From Stichopus chloronotus (Eukaryota > Echinodermata > Holothuroidea > Aspidochirotida > Stichopodidae): 64,000 nt of DNA. Below the pieces are notes generated by a model. The model worked only from the letters and a program-made list of their open reading frames with translations. It searched no databases and was not told the DNA's origin. Both the position numbers and the translations under genes were made by a program. Shown in pieces: positions 1 to 13,000 of this stretch (position 1 is its first letter; each line of letters starts with the position of its first letter). Where the stretch lies: contig CM037829.1 in assembly GCA_021234535.1 (NCBI GenBank), positions 33,417,976-33,481,975 on the forward strand, read 5' to 3'.

Positions 1-1235
1 TGATCAAAATTGGCAACACAAGTCATAACATCAATATGGGAAAAAAAAAACAGAAAGAAAAAATGAAGAAGTAGCTTGATGGTAATTTTCGAATGTTTCT
101 CTGATTTTCTTAATTGGAGAAAAATGATGTCAGCCTTTTTGAAAGTTGGAAATGAGAATTTCAGAATCTACACGGAGGAATTTGTGGAGTAATGATTCGT
201 CTAAATTGATACAAGGCTTTTAACGCTGTCTGATGGTGATGATCGTTGTTTGTTTAAATGCCTTCCCTTGTATTTGTTTGACCTTCACCCGCCCTTGTCG
301 GACGATGCTTCTTGGTGTTTCGATCAGTACTTAATACTCAATTGGGAAAAGTGCAAAACGTAATACAGAAATCTCAGAGGTTGAAAACCTGACACGCAGG
401 CAGAGAGGGTGAGAGAGTGAGAGAAAGATGAAACGGTATTTTAACACCAGGAATCCTCGGTTGGGGTCGAAGCACTTAGCAACCGCAGTTGATTCGAATA
501 CGCACATTCACTGATTTAAGTGAAAATTTAAACAGCTATAAAAGTACGAAGGAAGTCAATAGTTCTCTTCTCTTTGAAATAATCAAAAGAAAATGAACTT
601 CACAGTCGTACACTTTTGTAGCGTTACATACATCCAAGGACATTCACTGACAGAAAAAATAGCCCCCCCCCCTTACCATCTCTGTACCTCCAGTTTGGCA
701 AATTGATCCCTCTCAAAGGAAGGACTTGGTCATGGGGCCCAGTTTACCATTTTCAGCCCAAGGAAGTGTCATGTTTGTCGTCACTATCACAGCACACGCA
801 CCCACGCGCATCCCATATCGCTTTTGTCAGGGGCTCGTCGGTGGATTGGATTAAATTACTCGGCCTTTGGACGTAAAACTTATGACTGCACTCTCTAACA
901 TCGGAAAACACCCAGTTCTGTGTGACTAACGTCACGGCAATAGTTTGCGATGTAGCAAGTATAACAGTGAAATCAAATTTTCAAATCTTTGTAGGCTACT
1001 TATCTCGAGGACGATGGATACAAACTGTGAAGAGGAACGTTCAACCCTCTCAGAACACATAAAGACCTACGGTCTTTATTTTATTCATTATTTTTTTCTG
1101 GACAACTTTGAGGGAAAGTGGAAACATCATCATTTTGTCTTAGGTCAGCTTTTCGAAATCACCTCACATTCTAATTGCTTAAAACAATGAATCCCTTTTC
1201 TCTTCTCTTTTTATGGGTTGCTGGTCGTTCTGGTA

Positions 1236-1271
1236 GTAGTGCTGTGTGTGTGTGTGGGGGGGGGGGGGGGT
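1236..1271. repeat. Compound microsatellite (GT)n(G)n
   Basis: A GT repeat passes directly into a run of about 15 G and is followed by GTA. The same architecture recurs at about 1556-1585, 300 bp away. Confidence 0.85.
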
Positions 1272-1555
1272 ATGAGAAAGGGCGGGGCGGTGCAGGAGGG
1301 TAGAGTTAGGGTCGAGGTAGTGGTGAGGGGAGTGAGCTAAGTAGCCAAAGTCAGGTATTTTTCACCACTTGAAGGTTCACTTAGAGTAAGGGAAATTGTC
1401 AACCACTCCCTTTCTTAGTCGACAGGCAGGTTGTGACAATTCAAGGATGTGATTCGTAACGTAAAACATTCTTCATATATAATACTACAGTAGACGGTGA
1501 GTTACCATGACAACTTCACGAAAGGGAAACATACACTGTCTCTGGATGTCAACAT

Positions 1556-1586
1556 CGTGTGTGTGTGTGTGGGGGGGGGGGGGGTA
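1556..1586. repeat. Compound microsatellite (GT)n(G)n, second copy
   Basis: About eight GT units are followed by a G run of 14 or so and then GTAC. It is a near twin of the tract at 1236-1271. Confidence 0.85.
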
Positions 1587-2382
1587 CATTATTCATTCTC
1601 TCAGTCAGGGAAGCTATTTTTTCCGAATTCACACCAATAGCTATGTGCGCTGTCAGCCAGTGGAGGACAGAGCACCATGCAGTTGATTGATGTTCATTAG
1701 AAAGTACAGAAATGAAATTATCATTTGTTATTATTTATAATGAATGGAATTATACAATCAACAACGTGATACACTGAGGTGTTATAGTTTTTTTTTGTAA
1801 TTCTTTTTCACAGCTTTTTTTTTTGCAGTCTGTGTACTTGAATGTCTGATCATTGACATTGTTAGATGTCACCAAAAGTTTATCCTAACCGCTTTCCATG
1901 TAAAAAAACACAAAACCCACTACACCGCGAGTGTAAGTTTAGTTATGTTATGGATGTTCCGGTGGCGGTTTTTATCGTTTGCTCACACTCTGATTTGTGT
2001 AAATCTTACCGGAGACTACCTACAAATAATACTCTCAGGCTTCTCTTCGTGAGCTCTTTAGATATCAGCAAGGATTGAGTACTGTTCGTGGATCGTCGGG
2101 TAGTATTTTATCAGTCAAGAATCAGATTAATCCAGTGGTATTTACTTTCCTTCTCCAACTTGCATTCATGTTGAAATATCTGAAAGAACTAGAATGACGT
2201 GAACCTTTGTAACATGTTTGCCCTCCGCTGCTGTCTGTTAAACCTTTCTCACGGTGCATGATCGCTGTCTCGAGGTACCTTCACCTGGAATGATTGTTTT
2301 AAGTAAGCATTTCGATATAGCATATGTTATACAAAGACAGTGTGCTGAAAGAAACGGCAACTCCCTGCTTGAAGGGGTGCGT

Positions 2383-2420
2383 GCGTGCGTGCGTGCGTGT
2401 GTGTGGGGGTGTGTGGGTGT
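2383..2420. repeat. GTGC/GTGT microsatellite
   Basis: Reiterated GTGC units change into GT-rich sequence with G runs. A separate (GT)n tract follows at about 2573-2600. Confidence 0.8.
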
Positions 2421-2685
2421 GCCTTTGTTTTCGGGTGGGATCGAGGACCGAAACAATAGATTTTAGGTCTCCTGTAGAAAATTCAGTAGATTTCTCCGGT
2501 TCTCAGGTTAGGGTTGATGAAGAAAAAACAAAAGAAAGCACAATGAGGTCCTCGGAATGAATGAAAAACAAAGTTGTGTGTGTGTGTGTGTGCGCGCGTT
2601 GTGAAAGGGGAAGGGGGCGGGAGTTGTGTTACACCTGTGGAGGAGGGGGATGGTGTGTTACCTAACCAGTCCTTATGTTTGCTGG

Positions 2686-3056
2686 TGTGCCATAGCCGTC
2701 CGTAAGATATAAGTCGGTCGGGGAAAAAGTTGAATAAAGCATGACGTTTCTCCTCGCCGTTAATTACATCGTCAATTAAAAGGTGACGTGTAATTTGACA
2801 AGATACGACAGTTGCAACTGCTTGATCCCGCGACCCCATTCCATATTCAGTCAGGGAATCATACCCCCCTCCCCCCATCCCGTCGAAGGCCACAGTGAGC
2901 TTCCATCTAAACTGCACCTCTCTGGTTTTTGCATCTTCGATGTGTTGTGGAATCTGCTCCATGCAAACGAAGGACTCTGTATCCACATGGGGCCATAACT
3001 TTAGGAAATTGTCTCGTTCCTTATACGTCCCAGACAATGGAACGACGCTGATCTAT
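2686..3056 (-). other. Possible unrecognised coding exon or pseudogene fragment
   Basis: An open reading frame of about 120 codons lies between an AG (minus strand, just above 3056) and a possible donor TTAG/GTAACA near 2686. The peptide is mixed in composition, with segments such as DNFLKLWPHVDTESFVCMEQ and HALFNFFPDRLISYGRLWH, and does not look like a translated microsatellite until it reads into the GT repeat past the donor. A second short frame, with EVVFGAPSFTAFTELLKGIV, lies just upstream at about 3115-3215 and ends at a stop. I recognise no family. It may be part of a gene mostly outside the window, a pseudogene or chance. Confidence 0.22.
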
Positions 3057-3539
3057 GTTAGTTACATAACAATGTGTTGCGTCAGATTTTTACTCTACGC
3101 TAATCGCCGTCGTCACATTTTCCTTCTCCGTTTTTCTTTCGAAAACGATGCCTTTTAAAAGTTCCGTGAAAGCTGTGAATGATGGAGCTCCAAACACTAC
3201 TTCCAGGTTGTCTTCGTAATGAATCGACCATTCATCCACAGTGGGAAAACATTATTAAACTGCATTCCCGACCCCAACAAGACCGTATGTAAATTGTGAC
3301 ACCCTTTTCAACAGTTTCATTACAATTGGAGACATTTAATGCCACCCATCAAGGATCCATTGTGATATACTTCGCTGACGTAATTATATGGTATTATCAG
3401 TCTGTTGCAACTCCCTGGTATTATGCCATCCCCATGATGGTACAAATTAATCCTCTCTCCAGTCCATCGTTCCCTACAACAATGGGCCTTCAACTATGTG
3501 ATGGATGGCTATGGATTGTTGTTGTCTGTGGGTGCATTT

Positions 3540-3725
3540 AAAGGCAGTAACTCATCACCCTATAAGCTATATTTTTGGTTTCCGGGTAGCAAAATTCTCA
3601 AGTGGTTCTAAGTTAAATTCGAAAGATGCAGAGTAGCTAACATTACACAGCGTCCACAGGGATCCATTGTTTTGATAACACATGTGAAATGATTTCAGGC
3701 AGGCTGTGGGAGGGACTATAAACGT
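3540..3725 (-). repeat. Dispersed repeat family, 5' half, inverted copy
   Basis: The reverse complement of this stretch resembles 36110-36305. Shared landmarks include GGTGATGAGTTACTGC, a CTCTGCA...TTCGAA block, GGATCCCTGT and an end in AGTCCCTGCC. It is diverged, roughly three bases in four by eye, and ends next to GGGAGGGACTA. The family has a full-length member in BUD31 intron 1. Confidence 0.65.
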
Positions 3726-4075
3726 AAGTGGTTGGGAGAATTGAAACTGTTCGGGGTGATGGGTTTTTGCGTATTTTTACGTGTCTTTTTAACTCCACAC
3801 ACTGTTTCCACATCAATGTTCATCAAGAAGACAGTGAATACTTGAACTTGTACTATTTAACACCTGGAGGAACTCCCTTGCTCTAGCAAACTATTGCAAG
3901 ACACAATTTGGCCTAAATCACCGAAAACCTATAATGTTTCGAGATATTTTTGATCACTCGTAGATCATCTCTGACCAGTTAATCATCCTTATTTTTGTTT
4001 TGTTTCCATTTCTTGTATCTTACAGTTTCTTCACGCTGTGCGATCCGCTCGTGTGGCTTTTTCTTCCCTTCCAAA

Positions 4076-7000
4076 ATGGTGTCCGTCTGCTGCCATGCCT
4101 GTGTGATCCTCGTAACAATTCTTTCTAGTATATGTGGATCATCGCAGCAAACATCCCTCGATCCTCTCAAAGCAAGTCTGTTCGATGAGGAACATTTTGC
4201 TGATACTCTAGTAAGTGTCTCACAAAAACCAGTCGAGGTTCATCAACTATTAAACTTATTTATTATTTTACAAACTTTATGCATATTTAATGCGCGACTG
4301 TAGGAAGGGGGGAGGGGGAAGGAGGAGGAGGGGGAGGGGTGGGGGATTTTGTCCTTTCTAGATGGATGCTTTGATTGATGGCGTAATGTAATCTAGCAAC
4401 GCACATCGTAAAACTAGGTCAAAGCCCCACCATGTTAAAAATGCCTGTAAATTTACAGATAATAAAACAAAGAAATAAGTAAGAAATGTAGACATTCTAC
4501 GGCAAATATTTTCCGAAACATTCCGTATTCATTTTATATCTCTTTGTTCTCTCTCTGTAAATTTACAGACACTTTTAAAGTGCACATGACTTGAATGATG
4601 AATCGCATTGATTCCACGTATATGTAAACAAGACATCTGTTTTTCGAAAGAAAAAAAAATATATAAGAGATAGAAATGATGACCCTAGAGGAAATATGAC
4701 GTCACCTGCAGCAACCGAATCTACAGTAACGAACCAAATAGTGCTAAAGATAGATCGAGGAACGTGGCACTTATAAGATCCAGAAAGTTATAACATACAA
4801 GCTTATTAAAGGGAGAAGAAAAAAAAAACAGAAATGTTTTCGGTGTTTTTCACTCAAACGAAGTCTAACCGTTTTGTGTGAAATTTTAAGTAAACTTTCT
4901 GTACCTATTCTATTTGACGTCACTGGGGCTATGAACGAACGTGTGTCGCTCTTTGCAATCTGAATGGGATAATGAGTGCAAAATGTGAAAGAAAAGCTCG
5001 TAAGTACAAAAAAAAAGAAGAGAAATCACGAGAAATCGAGAAATCACGTCCTGAGTGAGGCCTCGGGTCTCTAGCAACTCCCTGGTCTTTAGATTTAATT
5101 TGCTTTTCGAAGAAATGGCCAGAAATGGCAGAAATAAAACTTTTTATGACCAGTGTCAATAGAAAAGGTGACTTGATGCAGTTTCAAAGGCACATAGAGG
5201 GATAATGTACGTATTCCGCGAAATGTAACGAAAATCAGAACCGAAGATGACGCGGCATATAAGATGAGAAATATTTACATTCGACAGAGTTGTAGTAGTA
5301 CACAGTGCATTGTGAGTTGTGGCGGGGTTCACGTGATAGTGTACGGGATAACCTGCATTGCAGTCAAATGATGGCCACGGTAGGCCTACAGTTTGGATAA
5401 TGTGTAAAGCTAAACGAAAGTCTAAGTCACACATGCCTCCGTAATATTTTTCTCAGTTTTCCCTTGGAATTAAAATATCAATCGCCGAACCAAATGTGAC
5501 GTCATTTTCATGTCGTATTGTGCCGATATCTTTTTTTTCGCGTGCCTAGGTAAAAAGTAAAAACATTAACACTTCATGTCCAAAAGTTTGGTATGCTTTT
5601 TTAATAGCATCATTCAGACTATTTGGGATAATAATTAGATTTCAGGTGATAAATTCAGCCATGTGATTTCAAATGTGTCTAACATGACGAAGTGTAACTA
5701 CGATAATGTAGTGGTTGACAGTTTGTATTCACCTTGACCGTGAGCTGCTTTGCGCAAACCAATGGGAAGTACACTAATAATGAATATTCAGTTAATCAAA
5801 ACAGCTGATCCATGATATGTATATGACCTGATGACTGAGGCCATCAGTGTGTAGGTTATTTGTACAAATTGTCTCATTTCACTAAATGGAATAATCGTTT
5901 TTTTTTCCTGGTCTTTGTTTGGAATAGGAAGAATTAACATACCTCAGCAACAATGGTTACGTCACGAGGTCGGAGAGCCTACGGATACTGCAGGAACACG
6001 ATGAAGGCGGTTTAAGAGGCGCCCTCTCTGACATGCAGGTTTTCTTTGATTTAGAGCCTACCGGTGAACTGAACAACGAAACGAGGTCGATTATGAAGCA
6101 GGCGAGGTGTGGCTTCTCTGATCTCGCCGAAGGGTCTCTTCATCCACCGAACGGTACTTCGTCTCCTAGCAACAGGGTCCGACGCTACAATATCATTGGT
6201 CAAGGCTTTAAGTGGGACACAAATAAGATCACATACGGGTATGTCTATAGTTTGCATAATTACTATCACATAACAGACCTTTCAAACGCGAACGCATCTG
6301 AGATCATCGGCAGGTGATATCTTGGGGACCACTTGAGCTGTTATTAATCATGGACCCCTTTTCGCACCCCTTGACAACGTCTCTAATCTTGCTGCCATTG
6401 TAAGAACCTGTGTCAGTATCGAGGGCGGAGAGCAAGAGCGCTAGACCCTTTGAAGTTTAAACTAGATCACAGATCTGTCTAACCACCGTAGTCTTTTTCA
6501 AATCGAGTTAAAGCCACGCGCATGCATCTTCTAACATGAATGTATTTTTATGTATCGAAAGTAAGTTTTTAAATAGTTTTCAGGTCTCATTTTAGTATGC
6601 TAACCCACAATAACAGAATCACCAGAAATCTAACACAAGGCCTAGCTATCTTTTGTTTTGTTGATTAAGCCATCACAGAGATTTCGTGAAAAAAAGGGCA
6701 CAATAAGAAAGTTAGTGAACAAGGTTCTGAACTCCAATATTCATTTAGAGACAGTGCAATATTTCTCCAAAATGTACAACACGCATGTATGGCAGCAGAA
6801 AATTATCATACCGTCCTATCCACAGACATTATGCACATTCAGCTACTACGAATGTGCATAAATACAACATCATGTTACGTCAATAATCATAGACCAAGTG
6901 ACATACATGTAAACAAGAGCTGGTTTCACTCAGGTTGCATAGCGAATCACAATCCGTTGAAATTGTGTTCATATTTATTACCGTTATTGAGATACGGCTT

Positions 7001-10000
7001 TTTTAAAGTTTGATGAAAACGCAAAACATGATGTGGAGTATTGCACAGCGTCACTATTTCTTTTGTTAAGCCTATATTTGTTGTATCTAAATTACTTAAT
7101 TTTATAAAAAATTCTGCATTGTCCTCGACGCAAAGGTGGTTTGCATATTTGCATATCTGGCTTATATTTATTCATGATGCAATTGCAAAACAGAAATTTG
7201 TCTGTAAGCGGTCGATGTTTGATCCAAATTGTGGCTTTTTCAACGTTTTAAAGATTATTTAAGTCAGTTCTAAAAAAATTGTGTTTTTCATGTTAGATGT
7301 TCTTCAGCAAAGTTCTTTTGAGCAGATGTATGAATACTTTTTTGTGACAGCGGAGGATTTTACAACACGATGACGTAACGACACAGTGACCTCACTCAAA
7401 TGCCGGTTGGTTGTATGTCCTAACACCAGTTAACCCCAGAAGATGGTATATATGTTATACCTATAGGCCCACCAATACAGTAGGTTACATACACAAATGA
7501 TAAACGTTACCTTCACATTAATTTCCTACAATACGAAAAGGTCACAAGTTCACATTGCAAAGTGTTTGTCATTGAAACACGTACTATTTTACCATATAGG
7601 TGCCCTTCGCAATAAATTAGCTAGGAAGAAGGAGTAATGTGGCAGATATTCTCTTAATTCAAATTCCTCAAAGACTCCTGGTGTGATTTAGCCTACTTGT
7701 AGGCCTAACTAACGTCGAGCAAGGTATACAGACACAGACCGAAGGCAAGAAATACGGGTGGGGGGGGGGGAGATAATGAATAACAGATTATTTTTACGTC
7801 CAAAGACTCCAAACACAAAATAACCTCTGGTAACCGTACATTTTCATAAGCTCGTTCGTAGTCGTTATATGTGTCCCTCTGTCTGTGTGAGTGTTCAGGT
7901 TGACTGAAAATTTATGATCAACCAAGGAAAGCCTGCAGGGAAAGAAGAAAAAAAAATGAACGACAGGGAAGCTGTCACTTTCCTTGGTCATATGAGGTTA
8001 ATGATATTGGGTCCAGGTTCATCATTGGATTTCCAGATGGAAGGAAAGTTGCTCACCAAACCCGTTCGGACATCTGGAAATTCCACACTTTTTACACAAT
8101 AAAAACCTATTTTTTTCCACGATAAAAACATGGATGAACATGATAGGAACATAACAAAGAATTGTCAGGGCAACAGTCGGGTGAATCGTCCCCCTGATTT
8201 AGAGTCACTGATTGACCTGCCACATGTTTACAGTATCTTTCGGGTACTGTTTTATATACAGAGAGACGAATAACACGTCTCAATGTTTTCACCGACCGTA
8301 GTTCACGAACTTGTTAGGCGGTAAGCCCGTGAAGAAATTCACAGCGGTACAAACAGATATATAGCACGGCTCCGAGGAGTTCATACATCGCAGAGGTCGC
8401 TGTTTCGTATATTTTGCTTCACAATGTGGAAGGATTGTTAAATAAGCATTGCGGTAGTGGAATCCTTTGGAGTGTTCAACATTTGTGGGTCCAACTTCAG
8501 AATGAGCCATAAATTATAACATTGTGCAAAGCAACAGTTCTTCGACAGAAGTCTTATATGATTTGATTGCAAAGTCCGCGTCTGCCTCTCCCTCACAACA
8601 TTAAGCCCTTGGAATGGTCTGTCAGCTACTCATTCTTATTTCTTAATCCATGTCAGTATTGCAGACATTTTAATCCTTCAACACTGGGAGCTATTTCATG
8701 TGTCAAGCAGACAGCCACTTGAGCCTGGTATGTAGGCGTGGGCTGGGGGAAGACGGTAGCATCAATTTCATTTCCTTTACAATGGAACAAAACAAAAAAA
8801 TATGGCCAATTTGATAACAAAAGCAATATCAAAAACAATAAAAAAAAGGGAAAAAAAAGAATACAATCAGCCGAGATTGTGCTTGACATAGCATTGTATG
8901 GGTCATGTGCAGGCTTACTGAAACGAAACATGTGAGAAATACAACCCTATAGATGTTTATACTTGGAACTGATAACGTCCACAATGTTTACATTCGATTA
9001 AAGGATGACTCTGGCTGCGGACTGACCTTTTTTGAGCACACGTCATGCTGTTCTACACTCCCAAAGTTGCCACAGTATGAAACACCATTAAAATGTTCAA
9101 AAGGGTTCCAGCTTTCAAAGCTCTCTCATGGTTTCTTGATGAGACAAAGAAAAAAAACCCCGCATGAAACAAAAACAAAAAAAACCGCATGAAACAAAAA
9201 AAAAAAAAAAAAACCGCATTAAACAAAAATGCTGTTTGCTGAAATCTGGTATGGCAGAAAATGTTTCTTGTATATTGTTTGTTTATCCTCTTCACGGTGA
9301 TGTTGAATATGAATAACTGCATTTGATGATTTCTGTGCTTTTTTTACGGTATATCAATGAACAATTTTTGATAGCCGCTTTACTTTCCTCTTCCCAGAAT
9401 CTTAAACTATCCATCTAAAGGAGTCGTCACAGCCAAGTCTCTACATTTTGTGATCCGTAAAGCGTTCGACGTTTGGAGTCTCTACGCACCACTGACCTTT
9501 AAGGAACTACACGGCAGGGAAGCAAACCGGGCCCTCATTCGCATTGCGTTCGTCAAAGGGCGCCACTCCAACGATCCCGATCATCCGAGGTTCGATGGGC
9601 CCTCTGGAGATTTGGCGCACGCCTTCAGCCCCAGAACCGGATGGGGCGACACCGACGGTGATATTCACTTCGACGACGACGAAACCTTCACAGTCAGAGG
9701 AAGGTCAGGTAATAACAGTTTGAAGTGTGACTAGCAACAACAATAAAAAATGCTCTAATGTCACCATACAGCTCTGATACAAGATGGCGCCTGTATCATT
9801 TAGCAGTTTTTGTGTTGGTGAGTTTGAGCAGTTTGAAGACGTTTTACGGTAGCGTGAATGTAGTAAATATTCAAAACTGATAATCCGCCAGTAGCCTTAA
9901 AATTTGCAGTAAATCTCAACATCGCTATAGGTGAACAGTGTACACGATCACAATAGCATGAATTATCAAATGGCGATGAGTTTACAAGTTACATATTTAT

Positions 10001-13000
10001 GATTTTAGGCCTACACGTTTATCAACGAACATCAGAACGAATTATGTAATTCTCTTCCAGATATTGGGGTCCTCGTTCGCCAAACATTTTTATCATTGCC
10101 TATATTAAATTATGCCCGTATTGAATTACAGACTGAAAGGTTTAAATAAGTACAACCAGAAAATGAAGTGACCGCATTTTATGTTCTGGCACTTTTTTGT
10201 GTGTGATTGTAGGTCAGGGATAGTGGGGGGGGGGGGGGATACTGCGACAAACACACCATGGTCCAGGCAAATGGTGCACAATAGTGATGAAATTGCTAAA
10301 AGCATGAAATTTTGCTCAAATGTAACTTTTTTTACGTGCATATTAAATCTAGATTACTGAGATGGTCGCTAATCAAAATTTGATAAGAATGAAGAATTTG
10401 AAAATAAGAATTTGAAAAAGCCAACCTTTGTGAGACATGTCATGGTTTTCACCCAAAGCGTGCATTTTTTTCACCATTTCCCTGGACTACCAATGACCTC
10501 AGAGATGTTATGTTTGTAATTCCACAATAAAGTCAACTTTCTGTCTTCTACAATAGCATATCACCTCTACCAGATAGCCACACACGAAATTGGGCACGCC
10601 CTTGGGCTGTTACATTCAAAAGATCGTGGGTCGATAATGTGGCCGATGTATCGTTACTGGACAGACAACCGATTACCGCCAGACGATATCTTGGCTATAC
10701 AATCCCTTTACGGTATGTATACAATCCCTCTATCGGTATCTATACAATCCCTCTACAGCATGCATACAATCCCTTTACGGTATGTATACAATCCCTCTAC
10801 GGTATGTATCACATTTAGACGAGGATTTTTACGTGGAAAATTATGTCTGATATAATAAGGAAAATATGATCGAAAGTATATGTTCTAGAAACTTAGTGAG
10901 ATATCAAAACCCATGTTGTAGTTGATTCATTTGTTGATCCATTGTGACTTCCTTTATCAGTATACCCAAATCAGTCAAAACGGATGGACTACCGAGACTA
11001 GGTAGAAGAGATAGGGATCAAACTACACTCATGTAGAAAGTGTAGCAGCAGCAACACATGATACGATGTCATGGTGTTACAATGCCATGGTGTTATAGCT
11101 GCGCTAAAATATTCAACAGACCCTTTTCCGTACTCGTTTTCACATGTTTTGCCTATGGACATATGACACCTAATACATTGGATTGACGCAGCTGAACTAC
11201 TTTACGAGAACGATATTCCATTGACCATGCTGATCATCACAACATGGGGTGAAAAACCGGACATTTGATTTTGCAACAAGTTTAACCTCATTAAACAAGG
11301 AAATGGTGTGGTTGCAGAAAACGTCTATTTAGTGTAGGAAGTTAGGCATGGCAACCTAAAGATTTCAATGTCCTTAGTTGTACTTAAGTCCATTCATTGT
11401 GTGAATGGTAAGCATGAAGTTGTAGCCAACAAGTTTTTATCATATCAAAATGAAGTGTCATGGCACTTTGAATGCTTAGAACACGGGAATCTTTAAAGAT
11501 GAAGGGATCGGAGTAAACAAGAGTTACTGTAGAAGATTTTCTGTTGCCGTTGAATCGAGCATGCAGTTGTTTACTAAACACCATTAGCTTTACCAGAGTG
11601 GTTTATTTCTAGCACTCTTAAAGACTTGACATTTTAACTAGAACATGACGACAGATGTAAAAGAAATAAAAATAAATAAAAAAAACAATAAGATATAATT
11701 TTCCTCGCCATGTTTATTGTCTCATGAAAAACTGAGTCGATGAGAACTTGACTTCTAAATTTTCTACGCAATAATGACACTGCGTGTCCACCCAGTTTCG
11801 AAGTCATTAATGTAAATTACACGAGATGAACGTACTGTTTACCTTAACTATTAGCTCATATCCGTAACTGACCCACGGACAAAAAAATCAGGCAATTTAG
11901 TTAGAGAGGTTGCAAATGTCACTAGCTGAACTTTTCTTTCCATAATTTATCCTTTAATATATGTTCTTCGCTTTGAAACCTTTTGATATTCATTTCTGTC
12001 AAGGAATGTAGTGGGCGGGATCCAGACCCAGAGGGAATTCGAATCATGAATTATGTTACTCTACATCGTAAATACGTCATTAATTTAATTCAATTAAACT
12101 TCTTCCCCTTCAAAAGATTAGTGTTATCCCGACGTTTTGTGGTGTCACTATCGCGTTGCTTTTCTTTTAGTTTATTTTACATATTGTCGTTTTGGATCTG
12201 TTTAACGTCACCCATCCGTCATTAGTTGTCAAGATCCCATTAATAGCAATGCACGTAATTGGATTATTATAACTTACACACAAAAGGTGGACTATATAGC
12301 GGCCAACATAGAGTAGCCATGGTAACCATGTCTGTCACTATAGATGACACACATTGAAGGAGAGCGTACGCATAAATTCGTGAAGACCAGACTGAAACAG
12401 TTCCTTTGAATGCGAGATCATGCACAATTTCACCGAGGTCTTTGACAATTCAATTGAACATGAGGGGTACATCAATGATGTAGTGTTTGGGCATTACGAC
12501 CTATAGTTCCTTCAGTTCCTCAGAAGAAAATACAGTAAACAATAAAACAAGGAAACACGTAAACAGTGTGCAATTTACAGGTGTCAATTACAGGTTCTCA
12601 AGGCCGTAAGTATGATGTAAGCTTCAGTCTTTTGTAGTTGCTGAAAAGACTGCTCTATCAAACTTGCCGGGGATGGACCGGAGGGTTATACCTCGGAAAC
12701 CAGGCTACGCGCCAACGGGCAATAATCTAAAATATGTAGATCCATTTCCTAACCATTTCCATGCACTTCAAGCTTGAAACCGTTTTCCGACGGTGTATTA
12801 TAAAGGAACGTAATCAACATTATTTCCCGTCCCGTACCACTCGCTCGCAGAATAATCAAAATGAAATATCTGATATGAACCTGTTCCATTTACTTCACCA
12901 GGAAAGAGAATGAACTTTGAATTACCTACCCGAAGAACGTTGTTTCAAAGGACGTACTGTGGGTATTCCTTTCCTGTTGTATTCACCGTGCAAGGATTCA

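Larger units (their letters stand above)
1..4025. other. Region upstream of the MMP, no recognised gene
   Basis: No gene is recognised here. It holds compound GT/G microsatellites (near 1240-1270, 1556-1585, 2383-2420 and 2573-2600), the 5' part of a dispersed repeat in reverse orientation (about 3540-3725), and one unexplained open stretch on the minus strand (2686-3056). A pyrimidine-rich tract and acceptor at 4018-4025 suggest that a noncoding first exon of the MMP lies somewhere in this region. Confidence 0.5.
4211..5927 (+). other. MMP intron 1
   Basis: The intron starts GTAAGT and ends TAG. It holds a purine-rich G tract (about 4302-4346) with four or more G runs that could form a quadruplex, and near its 3' end the 3' half of a dispersed repeat (about 5545-5895). 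No gene is seen in it. Confidence 0.8.

Noticed and set aside
2483..2685. Downstream part of the 184-codon minus-strand frame.
   Set aside because: It reads through a GT microsatellite (HTHTH) and low-complexity sequence, so only the upstream part is kept as a candidate.
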